Source: Collinsella sp.
Lineage (GTDB): Bacteria; Actinomycetota; Coriobacteriia; Coriobacteriales; Coriobacteriaceae
Assembly (NCBI GenBank): GCA_018376905.1
Contig: JAHAAK010000009.1
Span: 18,506 to 82,505 of the forward strand
Direction of reading: 5' to 3'
Length of the DNA stretch: 64,000 bases
Shown: positions 10,473 through 19,267 of the stretch, piece by piece
How positions within the stretch are numbered: the stretch's first letter is position 1
How the letters are laid out: every line of letters starts with the position of its first letter
Notes under the pieces: generated by a model
Databases searched by the model: none
What the model saw: only the letters and a program-made list of their open reading frames with translations
What the model was told of the DNA's origin: nothing
Position numbers and translations under genes: made by a program

Positions 10473-13400
10473 GTGCGTAGGAATTCCATTTTTACGAAAC
10501 GGTGGGTGAAGGGAAGCGCGGTCCTCGTCGCAACAGCGGCGACTCTCGTGTTCGCTAGCCCCCAGCAGGCGATTGCCACGCCGCTTAAGGGCGTCGACTC
10601 GGCGACCGTGTCTCAGTCCGCCTCGAACGTCGTCGACATCGATTTCGCCGACGGCATCAAGGGCCGTATCACATTTCTAGAGGACGGCATTTTCCGTTAC
10701 AATGTCGACCCCAAAGGCGAGTTCTCTGAGTATGCCACGCCGCGTAGCAAGTCCCACACGGCTAAGATTCAGGCCCAGCCCGACACCTCGGATACCTACA
10801 GCAAGCCGAGCGCGACGGTTGTCGACAAGGGTGACACTATCGAGATCACCGGTGGAAAGGCGACCGTGATTCTGGACAAGGCGACTGGCAAGATGAGCAT
10901 CAAGTCGGGCGACCGTGTCGTGGTCTCCGAGTCCGCGTCCCTCGACCTTGATAAGAAGGGCACCGTCCAGACGCTCGCCAAGGCGAAGTCCGAGAACTTC
11001 TTTGGCGGCGGTACTCAGAACGGCCGCTTCCTGCACACCAACCAGACCATCGCCATCTCCAACACCAACAACTGGACCGATGGCGGCGTTGCTTCGCCCA
11101 ACCCGTTCTATTGGACGAGTGACGGCTACGGCGTGCTCCGAAACACGTTCGCAGAAGGTTCCTACGACTTCGGTTCTACGGATGCATCGACGGTCACGAC
11201 TTCGCACAGCGAGAATGAGTTCGATGCCTACTACTTCGTGGCGACCAACGATGGCGCCTCGAACGTGGCAACCGAGATGCTGCAGGACTACTACAAGGTA
11301 ACCGGTAATCCGGTGCTGCTGCCCGAATACGGTTTCTACCTGGGTCATCTGAATGCCTATAACCGTGATGGCTGGTCAACGACTTCGGGTCAGAAGAAGT
11401 GGGAGACCAAGGGCAGCAAGTCCTCGAGCGAGAAGGGCGACGTTAAGTACGAGTCTGGCATGGCGACGGGCTACAAGCTCGACGGCACGCTTGCGTCCGA
11501 GACGCTCAACGGTGAAGGTCCTACGGTCGATACCGAGAACATGAAGGCGACCGATTTCGACCGCCAGTTCTCTGCCCGGCAGGTTATCGATGACTACGAG
11601 GACAACGACATGCCGCTCGGCTGGTTCCTGCCGAACGACGGCTACGGTGCCGGCTATGGCCAGAACGGTTACTACAAGACCGGCGGCGTCAACTCCGACG
11701 GAACGAGTTCTGCCGAGCGCCTCAACGCCGTGCGCGCCAACGTCGACAACCTTAAGAAGTTCACCGAGTACGCTAACTCCAAGGGCGTGAGCACGGGCCT
11801 GTGGACCCAGTCCAACCTTGAGCCCGATAGCAACTCCGAGACTCCGTGGCACCTGCTTCGCGACTTCGACGCCGAGGTCAAGACGGGAGGCATCACTACC
11901 CTCAAGACCGACGTCGCCTGGGTTGGCTCTGGCTACTCTTTTGGTCTTAACGGCATCAAGACGGCTTATGACACGGTGACGACCGGCGCCAACAAGCGCC
12001 CCAACATCATTACGCTCGATGGTTGGGCCGGCACGCAGCGCTTTGGCGGCATCTGGACCGGCGACCAGTACGGCGGCAACTGGGAGTACATCCGCTTCCA
12101 TATCCCCACGTATATCGGTCAGAGTCTTTCGGGCAACCCCAACATCGGCTCCGACATGGACGGCATCTTTGGCGGCGACCCCATCATCTCGGCACGCGAC
12201 TACCAGTGGAAGACGTTCACGCCCTCTATGCTCGACATGGACGGTTGGGGCACCTACCGCAAGTCGCCCATGACGCACGGCGATCCCTACACGGGCATCT
12301 CGCGCTTCTACCTCAAGCTCAAAGCGCAGCTCATGCCCTATATCTACACGAGTGCGGCTTCGGCGGCCAACATCGATACGGGTAACGGCGATACCGGCCT
12401 GCCCATGATCCGCGCCATGCTGCTCTCCGACAACTCCGAGTACGCCGCGAGCACTTCGACGCAGTACCAGTATATGTTCGGTGAGAATTTCCTGGTTGCG
12501 CCGGTGTATCAGGATACCCAGGCAGATGACAAGGGCAATGACGTTCGCAACGGCATCTACCTTCCCAACTACGGCACCGATGATAATCCCACCATCTGGA
12601 TCGACTACTTCTCGGGTAAGCAGTACCGCGGCGGCCAGGTCCTCAACAACTACGATGCTCCGCTCTGGAAGCTGCCGCTCTTTGTAAAGGCCAATTCCAT
12701 CGTGCCGATGTATGCCGAGAACAACAACCCCGAGGCTGTGACCGAGACCAACACCAAGGGCACTGACCGCAGCCAGCGTATCGTCGAGTTCTTCGCCACC
12801 GAGGGTGAGGGCAGCTTCACGCAGTACGAGGACGACGGCTCCTCCATCGAGAACAAAACGACTGAGGACAATGCCTACGGCACGATCGACAATATCTCTT
12901 ACGGTGACCATGTGAGTACCGTCTTTAGCTCCAAGGCCACGGGCGGCACCGCAACCTTTACCGCTGCGGCGTCCCAGGGCAGCTATAGTGGTTACGATTC
13001 CAACCGTACCACGACCTTTGTGGCCAACGTGTCCGCCAAGCCTGCGAGCGTCATCGCCAAGAATGGCGGCACTGCGCTCAACGTGACCGAGGTCGACTCA
13101 CAGGAGGCTTTCGACGCCGCGACCCCCGAGGCTGGCCAAGCGGTCTACTTCTACAACGAAAGCCCCAACCTCAACCACTACGGCAGCGATGCGGACAGCA
13201 CCGAGGCCGAGAAGGGCGAGAGCTTCAACGACACTAAGATCACCACGAACCCCAAGGTCTACGTCAAGTTTGCGAAGACCGATGTCGCTGCAGCGGAGCA
13301 GACGCTCGAGCTGGGCGGTTTCGTGAACGCCGACGCCACGCTCGCGGCCGACCGCCTCAACGAGAACCTCTCCGCACCAGCGAACCTTGCTGCCCCCGAG

Positions 13401-16400
13401 GACGCCACGACTCCCACGAGCATTAAGCTCACCTGGGGAAAGGTCGATGGTGCTACCTCCTACGACCTTAAGGTCGATGGCACCGTGTTCGCCGTGGGCG
13501 ATGCAGCGGAATTCACGCATACCGATCTTGCCTACAATAGCAAGCACACCTACCAGATCCGTTCGCGCAACGCCGAGGGCTACTCCCGTTGGAGCGATGT
13601 GCTCGCGGCGAACTCCGCCCTCGACCCATGGCGGAACGTGCCCGAGGCCGAGAAGATCACCTGGGAGGGCTCGATCTACGGCAGCCATAAGGCCGATCTC
13701 GCCTTCGACCATGAGTTCCAGACGAGCGACGGCGGCTTCCACTCCGGCGGCAACGACCTGGGCAAGGCGCTCACCGTCGACTACGGCCGCGCCTACAAGC
13801 TCGACAAGCTCGAGTACTATCCGCGTACCGACGCCGGCAACGGCACTGTGACCAAGATGCGCATCGAGACGAGTCTCGACGGTGTCCATTGGACGAGCCA
13901 GGAGGTCGATTGGGAGCGCTCCGCCGCCTGCAAAACGGTGACGTTCGACGGCGCCGTGGCCGCACGCTACGTGCGTATGACGCCGCTCGCTTCGGTTGGT
14001 AACTTCTTCTCCGCGTCCGAGATCGCCATCTACAAGGCCGATGGTACGGACGGTTTTGCTGTGGGTTCCAACCTCAACAAGGCAACGATCTCCGATGGCG
14101 ACTTTTCCAACATGAAGAATTATCTGGGTCTCGAGAACCGCGAGCCCGATACCTCGACGTTCGACTCGCAGATTCGCGACCACTTTGCCGATCTCAACGG
14201 CAACGGGGTCTATGATGTCTACGACTACTCGTTTACCATGGCGGGGCTTGATGGCGGCACCAAGCAGAAAGGCAAGGTCGCCGGCAAGCTCGCGGTGATT
14301 CCGAGCAAGACCGAGGTCGATGCCGGCGATGAGATCACCGTCGATGTCTATGCGGCCGACGCCAAGAACGTCAACGCCCTGGGCGCGCTCGTCAACTTTA
14401 AGAGTGACCAGTTTGAGTTTGTGTCCGAGAGCATCTCGCAGGATGGTTCGACCGCCGGCATGGAGAACCTGTCGCGCGAGAAGGTCCAGTTCGCGGACGG
14501 CACACAGACCATCAACCTCGCCTTTGCCAACCGCGGCGACGGCAAGCTCTACAACGGCACTGGCGCGGTGGCGAGCTTCAAACTCAAGGCCAAGACGGCC
14601 GGCAAGGTTGAACTGCCCTCGACGTCTTGGCTCATCGGTCCGGCGTGCGATGCGCTCGAGTTTACGAGTGACGGTACCGTGACGATGCCGGACGTTCCGC
14701 AGCCCACGGTTGCCGAGTACGGTCAGGATGCCTTCAACATCACGATGACCAACGACGAGCTCACGACCGACGACGGTTCCAACGTCGAGAAGCTTATTCA
14801 GCAGAAGAGCTATAACGCGCTGTTCGATAACGATGAGGGCGACAACGGCTTTGAGTTCCTGTGGAACTGGAGCGGCAACTGGGACAGCGAGGGCAAGCTT
14901 CCGAGTTACGTGAAGCTTCCCACCACGATGACATTTGCCTTTAAGACACCATCGAAGCTCGATGCCGTTGAGGTCGTCAACCGCGACGGCGGTAACGGCA
15001 CCGTGCAGAAGATCAAGGCCGTCGTGACGTTCGAGGATGGCTCGACCCAGGAGTTCGCGGGTGGGGAGTACGATTCCTTCCAGGCTCGCTACGCCTTTGG
15101 CCTCTCTGCCGAGAACAAGGGCAAGAAGGCGACTAAGGTCGAGATCACGCCGCTTGAGGCATCGGGTGACCAGATGCTCACACTGCGCGAGATCAACTTC
15201 AACTACACGCAGGGTGTCGAGGCCATCGAGGGTATCGAGCTGGGCAAGAACCAGACCGAGTTCTTTGAGGGCGACGTTACGCTCGTCGACGCTAAGGCCA
15301 CGCCCGAGAGCGCCGGCTACCCCTATGTGACGGTCGAGAGCTCCGACTCCTCTGTGGTGAGCGTCTCCGCTGTTCAGGCCGGCGATAGCGTGAACTACTA
15401 CTTGCGTGCCAACAAGGCCGGCAAGGCAACGATCACGGTGGCGTCAGTGCTCGACCCCTCCAAGACCGCATCCTATGAGGTCGAGGTCAAGGCTGGTGTC
15501 GACACCTCTGCGCTCATGGCGGCGCTTTCCAAGGCCGCGGGCTACAGCGAGTCCGTCTACACCAAGGATTCTTATGCAGCTCTCACCGCTGCGGTCGAGG
15601 CGGCTCAGAAGCTTCTCGACGGCGGCCAGGGCAGCTATAGCAAGAAGGATGTCGCAGACGCTACGACCAAGATCGAAAAGGCAATCGACGGCCTCAAGAT
15701 GCGCCCCGTTGATGAGAAGAAGCTCATCAACACGCCCGAGAACCGCGAGAACGTCAAGGTGACCGGCTTCTCGAGCGAGGCCGACTATGAGGGCAGCAAC
15801 GCCGTCAACGCTCTTGACGGCGATGAGCAGACGCTCTGGCACAGCGACTATGCTTATAAGACCGGTATGCCCCAGCACCTGACCGTCGACCTGGGCCGCG
15901 ACTACGATCTCACCGACGTCACGTTCCTGCCGCGCCAGGACGGCGGCACGAACGGCGATATCTTTGAGGCCGAGGTGCTGGTCTCCGACACCGCCGACGG
16001 TTATGAGATGGGCACCGCCGCGTCGATGGGTACGTTTACCTTCGACAACGACGGCCGCGTGCTCACCGACCGTGGCGACTGGAAGCAGATGAGCTTTGGT
16101 GCCGCGCGCGGTCGCTACGTGACCGTCAAGGTGCTCCACGCCGGCGGTGGCAGCGTTGACGCCTACTGCAGCATGGCGGAACTCAAGTTCTACGGTGCGG
16201 CCGTTCCCGATCCGGTGGCGAAGGACGACCTCACTGCCGCGATTGAAAAGGTTGATGCCGAGGTTGCAGCCGGCGACCTTAAGGCCAGTGACTACACCGA
16301 GGCTTCCTGGACCGCGTTCCAGAACGCCTTGGCGAGCGCCCGCGCCATCCTGAGCGACGAGAACGCCACGCAGGACGAGGTCGACCAGGCACTCAAGGCG

Positions 16401-16886
16401 CTCGAGGATGCCCGTGACGCGCTCGAGAAGACCCCGGTGACCCCAGTTGAGAACCCGACCAAGAAACAGCTCAAGGCCCTGGTCAAGCAGGCGAAGGAGA
16501 CTGACACCAAGGGAAAGACGGCCGAGTCCGTCAAGGCCCTGACGGATGCCATTACCTACGCCGAGGATGTCTTGGGTGATGAGAATGCTTCCGACACCCA
16601 GCTCCAGGCGGCTTATGACCAGCTCAAGCTGGCCATCGAGGGCCTTAAGGATGCCGACTCCGGCAACCAGGGCGGTTCGGGCAACCAGGGTTCCGGCAAT
16701 GGCTCGAACGGCGGCAGCCAGGCGGGCAAGCCCGCAGGCGACAAGGCCCAGGGCGGCAAGAAGAACGGTTCGGCGATCCCCGTTACTGGCGATCAAACGG
16801 CGGCAACTGTCGCGACTGTCGGTGGCCTTGGAGCCATCATCGCTGCGATCGGTGCCTTCTTCCACCGTCGCAATAAGGCTGAGTAG
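10473..16886 (+). CDS. Cell-wall-anchored multidomain glycoside hydrolase family 31
   Basis: A 2,137-residue secreted glycosidase. Signal peptide ~1-36 (cut near AIA-TP). The GH31 barrel spans roughly 250-700: LKTDVAWVG gives the likely nucleophile D480 and IWTGDQYGG the likely acid/base D531. Then FN3 (~967-1050), an F5/8C/CBM32-like domain (~1058-1190), a half-dockerin-like DLNGNGVYDVYDY (~1240), a cohesin-like fold (~1270-1400), a second F5/8C-like domain (~1410-1572), a BIG2-like domain (~1584-1674), a FIVAR helix pair, a third F5/8C domain (~1749-1912), two more FIVAR segments, a Gly/Ser linker and the sorting signal IPVTGD (2102) with TM and basic tail. The LKTDVAWVG-type motif recalls the GH31 alpha-N-acetylgalactosaminidase group, suggesting mucin glycans; that is inference. 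GTG start preceded by AAGGAG. Sortase B is encoded 0.8 kb downstream. Confidence 0.9.
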   Translation: MRRNSIFTKRWVKGSAVLVATAATLVFASPQQAIATPLKGVDSATVSQSASNVVDIDFADGIKGRITFLEDGIFRYNVDPKGEFSEYATPRSKSHTAKIQAQPDTSDTYSKPSATVVDKGDTIEITGGKATVILDKATGKMSIKSGDRVVVSESASLDLDKKGTVQTLAKAKSENFFGGGTQNGRFLHTNQTIAISNTNNWTDGGVASPNPFYWTSDGYGVLRNTFAEGSYDFGSTDASTVTTSHSENEFDAYYFVATNDGASNVATEMLQDYYKVTGNPVLLPEYGFYLGHLNAYNRDGWSTTSGQKKWETKGSKSSSEKGDVKYESGMATGYKLDGTLASETLNGEGPTVDTENMKATDFDRQFSARQVIDDYEDNDMPLGWFLPNDGYGAGYGQNGYYKTGGVNSDGTSSAERLNAVRANVDNLKKFTEYANSKGVSTGLWTQSNLEPDSNSETPWHLLRDFDAEVKTGGITTLKTDVAWVGSGYSFGLNGIKTAYDTVTTGANKRPNIITLDGWAGTQRFGGIWTGDQYGGNWEYIRFHIPTYIGQSLSGNPNIGSDMDGIFGGDPIISARDYQWKTFTPSMLDMDGWGTYRKSPMTHGDPYTGISRFYLKLKAQLMPYIYTSAASAANIDTGNGDTGLPMIRAMLLSDNSEYAASTSTQYQYMFGENFLVAPVYQDTQADDKGNDVRNGIYLPNYGTDDNPTIWIDYFSGKQYRGGQVLNNYDAPLWKLPLFVKANSIVPMYAENNNPEAVTETNTKGTDRSQRIVEFFATEGEGSFTQYEDDGSSIENKTTEDNAYGTIDNISYGDHVSTVFSSKATGGTATFTAAASQGSYSGYDSNRTTTFVANVSAKPASVIAKNGGTALNVTEVDSQEAFDAATPEAGQAVYFYNESPNLNHYGSDADSTEAEKGESFNDTKITTNPKVYVKFAKTDVAAAEQTLELGGFVNADATLAADRLNENLSAPANLAAPEDATTPTSIKLTWGKVDGATSYDLKVDGTVFAVGDAAEFTHTDLAYNSKHTYQIRSRNAEGYSRWSDVLAANSALDPWRNVPEAEKITWEGSIYGSHKADLAFDHEFQTSDGGFHSGGNDLGKALTVDYGRAYKLDKLEYYPRTDAGNGTVTKMRIETSLDGVHWTSQEVDWERSAACKTVTFDGAVAARYVRMTPLASVGNFFSASEIAIYKADGTDGFAVGSNLNKATISDGDFSNMKNYLGLENREPDTSTFDSQIRDHFADLNGNGVYDVYDYSFTMAGLDGGTKQKGKVAGKLAVIPSKTEVDAGDEITVDVYAADAKNVNALGALVNFKSDQFEFVSESISQDGSTAGMENLSREKVQFADGTQTINLAFANRGDGKLYNGTGAVASFKLKAKTAGKVELPSTSWLIGPACDALEFTSDGTVTMPDVPQPTVAEYGQDAFNITMTNDELTTDDGSNVEKLIQQKSYNALFDNDEGDNGFEFLWNWSGNWDSEGKLPSYVKLPTTMTFAFKTPSKLDAVEVVNRDGGNGTVQKIKAVVTFEDGSTQEFAGGEYDSFQARYAFGLSAENKGKKATKVEITPLEASGDQMLTLREINFNYTQGVEAIEGIELGKNQTEFFEGDVTLVDAKATPESAGYPYVTVESSDSSVVSVSAVQAGDSVNYYLRANKAGKATITVASVLDPSKTASYEVEVKAGVDTSALMAALSKAAGYSESVYTKDSYAALTAAVEAAQKLLDGGQGSYSKKDVADATTKIEKAIDGLKMRPVDEKKLINTPENRENVKVTGFSSEADYEGSNAVNALDGDEQTLWHSDYAYKTGMPQHLTVDLGRDYDLTDVTFLPRQDGGTNGDIFEAEVLVSDTADGYEMGTAASMGTFTFDNDGRVLTDRGDWKQMSFGAARGRYVTVKVLHAGGGSVDAYCSMAELKFYGAAVPDPVAKDDLTAAIEKVDAEVAAGDLKASDYTEASWTAFQNALASARAILSDENATQDEVDQALKALEDARDALEKTPVTPVENPTKKQLKALVKQAKETDTKGKTAESVKALTDAITYAEDVLGDENASDTQLQAAYDQLKLAIEGLKDADSGNQGGSGNQGSGNGSNGGSQAGKPAGDKAQGGKKNGSAIPVTGDQTAATVATVGGLGAIIAAIGAFFHRRNKAE

Positions 16887-16907
16887 TCCCAGCGACAACT
16901 AAGCAAA

Positions 16908-16949
16908 CGTGCCCGCCGTCCCACCCAAGGACGGTGGGCACGCTTTTTT
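16908..16949 (+). terminator. Intrinsic terminator of the GH31 gene
   Basis: CGTGCCCGCCGTCC (16908-16921) pairs with GGACGGTGGGCACG (16929-16942, one G-T pair), followed by CTTTTTTATTT. Confidence 0.9.
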
Positions 16950-16992
16950 ATTTCAGCTAACGTACGTCATGGCAATCCCCGGTAGGTCGAGG

Positions 16993-17080
16993 GGTGCTTT
17001 GCGGGCGGGCCAGGCTTTATCTGAACGACTTTGCGAAGCAACCGGAGTGAAGATAAAGCCTGGCCCGCCCGCAAAGCACC
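16993..17080. repeat. Perfect 30-bp inverted repeat upstream of purE
   Basis: The left arm 16993-17022 (starts GGTGCTTTGCGGGCGGGCC) and right arm 17051-17080 are exact complements over 30 bp with a 28-base loop. The 36 bp just upstream (16961-16996) match 7676-7711, beside the IS21 element, at about 30 of 36 positions, so the flank is itself repeated. No T-tract; not a simple terminator. Confidence 0.85.
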
Positions 17081-17175
17081 ACGCAGACCGCAGGGACGGG
17101 AGCAGCTATACTACTCTCAGTAGTTAAGGGTCGCGGATTCGCCGCGTCACCGCTCTCAACAGGAGGTCTTTGTTT

Positions 17176-17640
17176 ATGGCAGATCAGAAGCCGGTTGTCG
17201 GGATCATCATGGGCTCCAAGTCCGATCTGGGCGTTATGGAAGGTTGTACCGCCGAGCTCGAGGCACTGGGCGTGCCCTATGAGCTCGTGATTGCAAGCGC
17301 GCACCGCACGCCGGCGAAGGTCCATGAGTGGGCCTCGACTGCTGCCGACCGCGGCATCAAGGTAATTATCGCTGCCGCCGGCAAGGCTGCTCACCTGGGC
17401 GGTGTCGTGGCTGCGTTTACGCCGCTGCCGGTCATCGGCGTGCCTATGAAGACGAGCGATCTGGGCGGTATGGACTCGCTGCTGTCGATGGTACAGATGC
17501 CTTCGGGCGTGCCCGTTGCCTGTGTGGCCATCAACGGTGCCAAGAACGCTGCCATTTACGCCACGCAGATTCTGGGCGCATGCGACCCCGAGTACCGCAA
17601 GGTTATCGAGAAGATGAAGCAGGAGATGGCTGACGCCTAA
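17176..17640 (+). CDS. purE: N5-carboxyaminoimidazole ribonucleotide mutase PurE
   Basis: A 154-residue class I PurE that isomerises N5-CAIR to CAIR in purine synthesis. Diagnostic motifs are IIMGSKSDLGVME, the catalytic His loop SAHRTPAKVHEW and AAAGKAAHLGGVVAA. The ATG at 17176 is supported by AGGAGG at 17161-17166. No purK is adjacent; purF-purM-purN lie 3 kb downstream. The sortase gene follows after 36 bp and may share the transcript. Confidence 0.97.
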   Translation: MADQKPVVGIIMGSKSDLGVMEGCTAELEALGVPYELVIASAHRTPAKVHEWASTAADRGIKVIIAAAGKAAHLGGVVAAFTPLPVIGVPMKTSDLGGMDSLLSMVQMPSGVPVACVAINGAKNAAIYATQILGACDPEYRKVIEKMKQEMADA

Positions 17641-17676
17641 GCGCTCTGCCAGTCCATTTGTAGCATAAGGAGAGCC

Positions 17677-18675
17677 ATGTCCGACTATCAGGGAAAGCGT
17701 TTTTCGGCTTCTCGGATTCCCGATCCAGCCAAGTCGGGAGCAGCCCGCGTGCCGCAGCAGGGTCGGATATCCTCTCCTCAGCAGCCACGCGCGCCGCGTC
17801 CCGTGACGCCGGCGAAGCATCGTCGTCAGGATGCACCTACTGCATATCGCCCTTCGTCATACAGCACGGCCAAGAAGTCACCTCGCTCTTCGGCGCATGC
17901 CGCGCCATCGAGCTATACTGAGCCGCCGCGCAAAAAGTGCCGCTCCGTCATTCCCATTCTGCTCATCATCATCGGCATTGGCCTGATCGTTGCTGCGGCC
18001 GCCATCTTTATCAACGCACAGATTGGCTACAAGCAGGCGAGCGAGTCATATCAAAAAATCGAAAAGCAATATGTGAGCGACAAGGACGCCAGCGGCGTGC
18101 CGGTTATCGACTTCAATGCGCTTGCCCAGACAAATCCCGAGGTTGTGGGTTTGATTTACGCACCCGGCACCAACATCAACTACCCCGTGGTGCAGACCAA
18201 CAACAACTCCAAGTACCTCAACACGCTGTTCGACGGCACCGCCAATGCCTCGGGAGCCATCTTCTTGGATAGCGACGACACCGCGCCGGGCATGGTGGAT
18301 CAGCAGACCACGATTTACGGTCATCACATGAATGACGGATCGATGTTCAACGTGATTTCGGATACGACCGATCAGGCGACGTTCGACAGTATGGAATACG
18401 TGTACTACATCACGCGCGATGCGACGTATAAGTTGCGCCCGCTGGCGACCAAGGTGGTCGAGGACACGTATGCCAAGGCGCGCACGCCCAACTTTGAGGG
18501 CGATGACGGACTGAAGAACTATCTGTCCGAGATGCTCGACGGTGCCTCTGCCGTGGCGAGCGATGCCACCGATCGTGCCGCTTCGGCAACCAAGGTCGTA
18601 ACGCTTGTGACCTGCCGCTCGCTGTCATTTAGCAATACGCGCGCAGTCATGGTGCTCACGCCGGTCGAGGAATAA
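17677..18675 (+). CDS. Class B sortase
   Basis: A 332-residue membrane-bound transpeptidase that cleaves a sorting motif and links surface proteins to the peptidoglycan. The ~85-residue N-terminus is Pro/Arg/Ser-rich and cytoplasmic, followed by one TM segment (VIPILLIIIGIGLIVAAAAI). Catalytic residues of the sortase fold: His216 in IYGHHM, Cys313 in LVTCRS and Arg322 in FSNTRAVM. Spacing and sequence (YPVVQTNNNSKYL) fit class B. The likely clients in this window are the GH31 enzyme, the surface protein at 32683 and possibly the adhesin at 60615. AAGGAG precedes the ATG. The long basic cytoplasmic tail is unusual. Confidence 0.92.
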   Translation: MSDYQGKRFSASRIPDPAKSGAARVPQQGRISSPQQPRAPRPVTPAKHRRQDAPTAYRPSSYSTAKKSPRSSAHAAPSSYTEPPRKKCRSVIPILLIIIGIGLIVAAAAIFINAQIGYKQASESYQKIEKQYVSDKDASGVPVIDFNALAQTNPEVVGLIYAPGTNINYPVVQTNNNSKYLNTLFDGTANASGAIFLDSDDTAPGMVDQQTTIYGHHMNDGSMFNVISDTTDQATFDSMEYVYYITRDATYKLRPLATKVVEDTYAKARTPNFEGDDGLKNYLSEMLDGASAVASDATDRAASATKVVTLVTCRSLSFSNTRAVMVLTPVEE

Positions 18676-18741
18676 GTGGTTCGAGAGTAGCTAAAAGAGC
18701 CTCGTCCCAAATGAGCTACTCGATGACGGTAAAAAGGAGAA

Positions 18742-19161
18742 ATGATGCTTGAAAGTGGCAAATCGATGCCTTCGGTTGATGCTTGGCTGCGCGAAGCCAA
18801 GGCCGATGCTTCGGCGGCTGATTGTGGGATGTACCTGACACACAACGGCGTGGTGCGTGCGACGCCCAAGGCCGAGGTGCGTGGGGTCGAGACAGATGGT
18901 GTGGCGCCTGGGCATAAGGTGGGCGGCATGGTGTTTGGCTTCGATGCCGAAAAGGTGCAGGCCGCTATCGAGGCAACGCGCGCGATGCCGGGTATCGGCT
19001 ATGTGCGCGTGTGGCTGGCGAGTGGCGAGCTTACCGTGGGCGACGACATCATGCTCGTGCTCATTGGCGGAGACATTCGCCCGCATGTGGTCGATGCGCT
19101 ACAGGCGCTCGTCGGTACCATCAAAAATGAGTGTGTGAGCGAGGTCGAGCGCGAGGCATAG
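18742..19161 (+). CDS. MoaE-like protein (molybdopterin synthase large-subunit fold)
   Basis: A 139-residue protein resembling MoaE: CGMYLTHNGVVRATPKAEVR corresponds to the MoaE strand 'G..V.F.G.VR', and RVWLASGELTVGDDIMLVLIGG to 'H..G.L.VGD..V.V'. Canonical MoaE would bind MoaD and convert precursor Z to molybdopterin, but the C-terminal lysine block of true MoaE is replaced by LQALVGTIKNECVSEVE and no moaD or other moa gene is near. It could be a diverged paralogue with another role. AAGGAG precedes the ATG pair; the first ATG is used. A bidirectional terminator follows. Confidence 0.55.
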   Translation: MMLESGKSMPSVDAWLREAKADASAADCGMYLTHNGVVRATPKAEVRGVETDGVAPGHKVGGMVFGFDAEKVQAAIEATRAMPGIGYVRVWLASGELTVGDDIMLVLIGGDIRPHVVDALQALVGTIKNECVSEVEREA

Positions 19162-19193
19162 GACTTTGCGATCAATTCGAGTCCATCTACAGC

Positions 19194-19234
19194 AAAAGCC
19201 CGTTGGCAGTTCATCAGTCTGCCAGCGGGCTTTT
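19194..19234. terminator. Bidirectional terminator between convergent genes
   Basis: AAAAGCCCGTTGGCAG (19194-19209) pairs with CTGCCAGCGGGCTTTT (19219-19234, one mismatch). A and T tracts on the two sides let it serve both the MoaE-like gene and the minus-strand membrane protein. Confidence 0.88.
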
Positions 19235-19267
19235 CGGTGCGTTGGAAAATCTCGGCATTGCGTGGCG

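Noticed and set aside
11376..12911. Long antisense open frames under the GH31 gene
   Set aside because: No ribosome site, no domains; composition explained by the opposite strand's codon use.
17081..17175. Purine riboswitch before purE or purF
   Set aside because: No conserved three-way junction core was recognised in these leaders.
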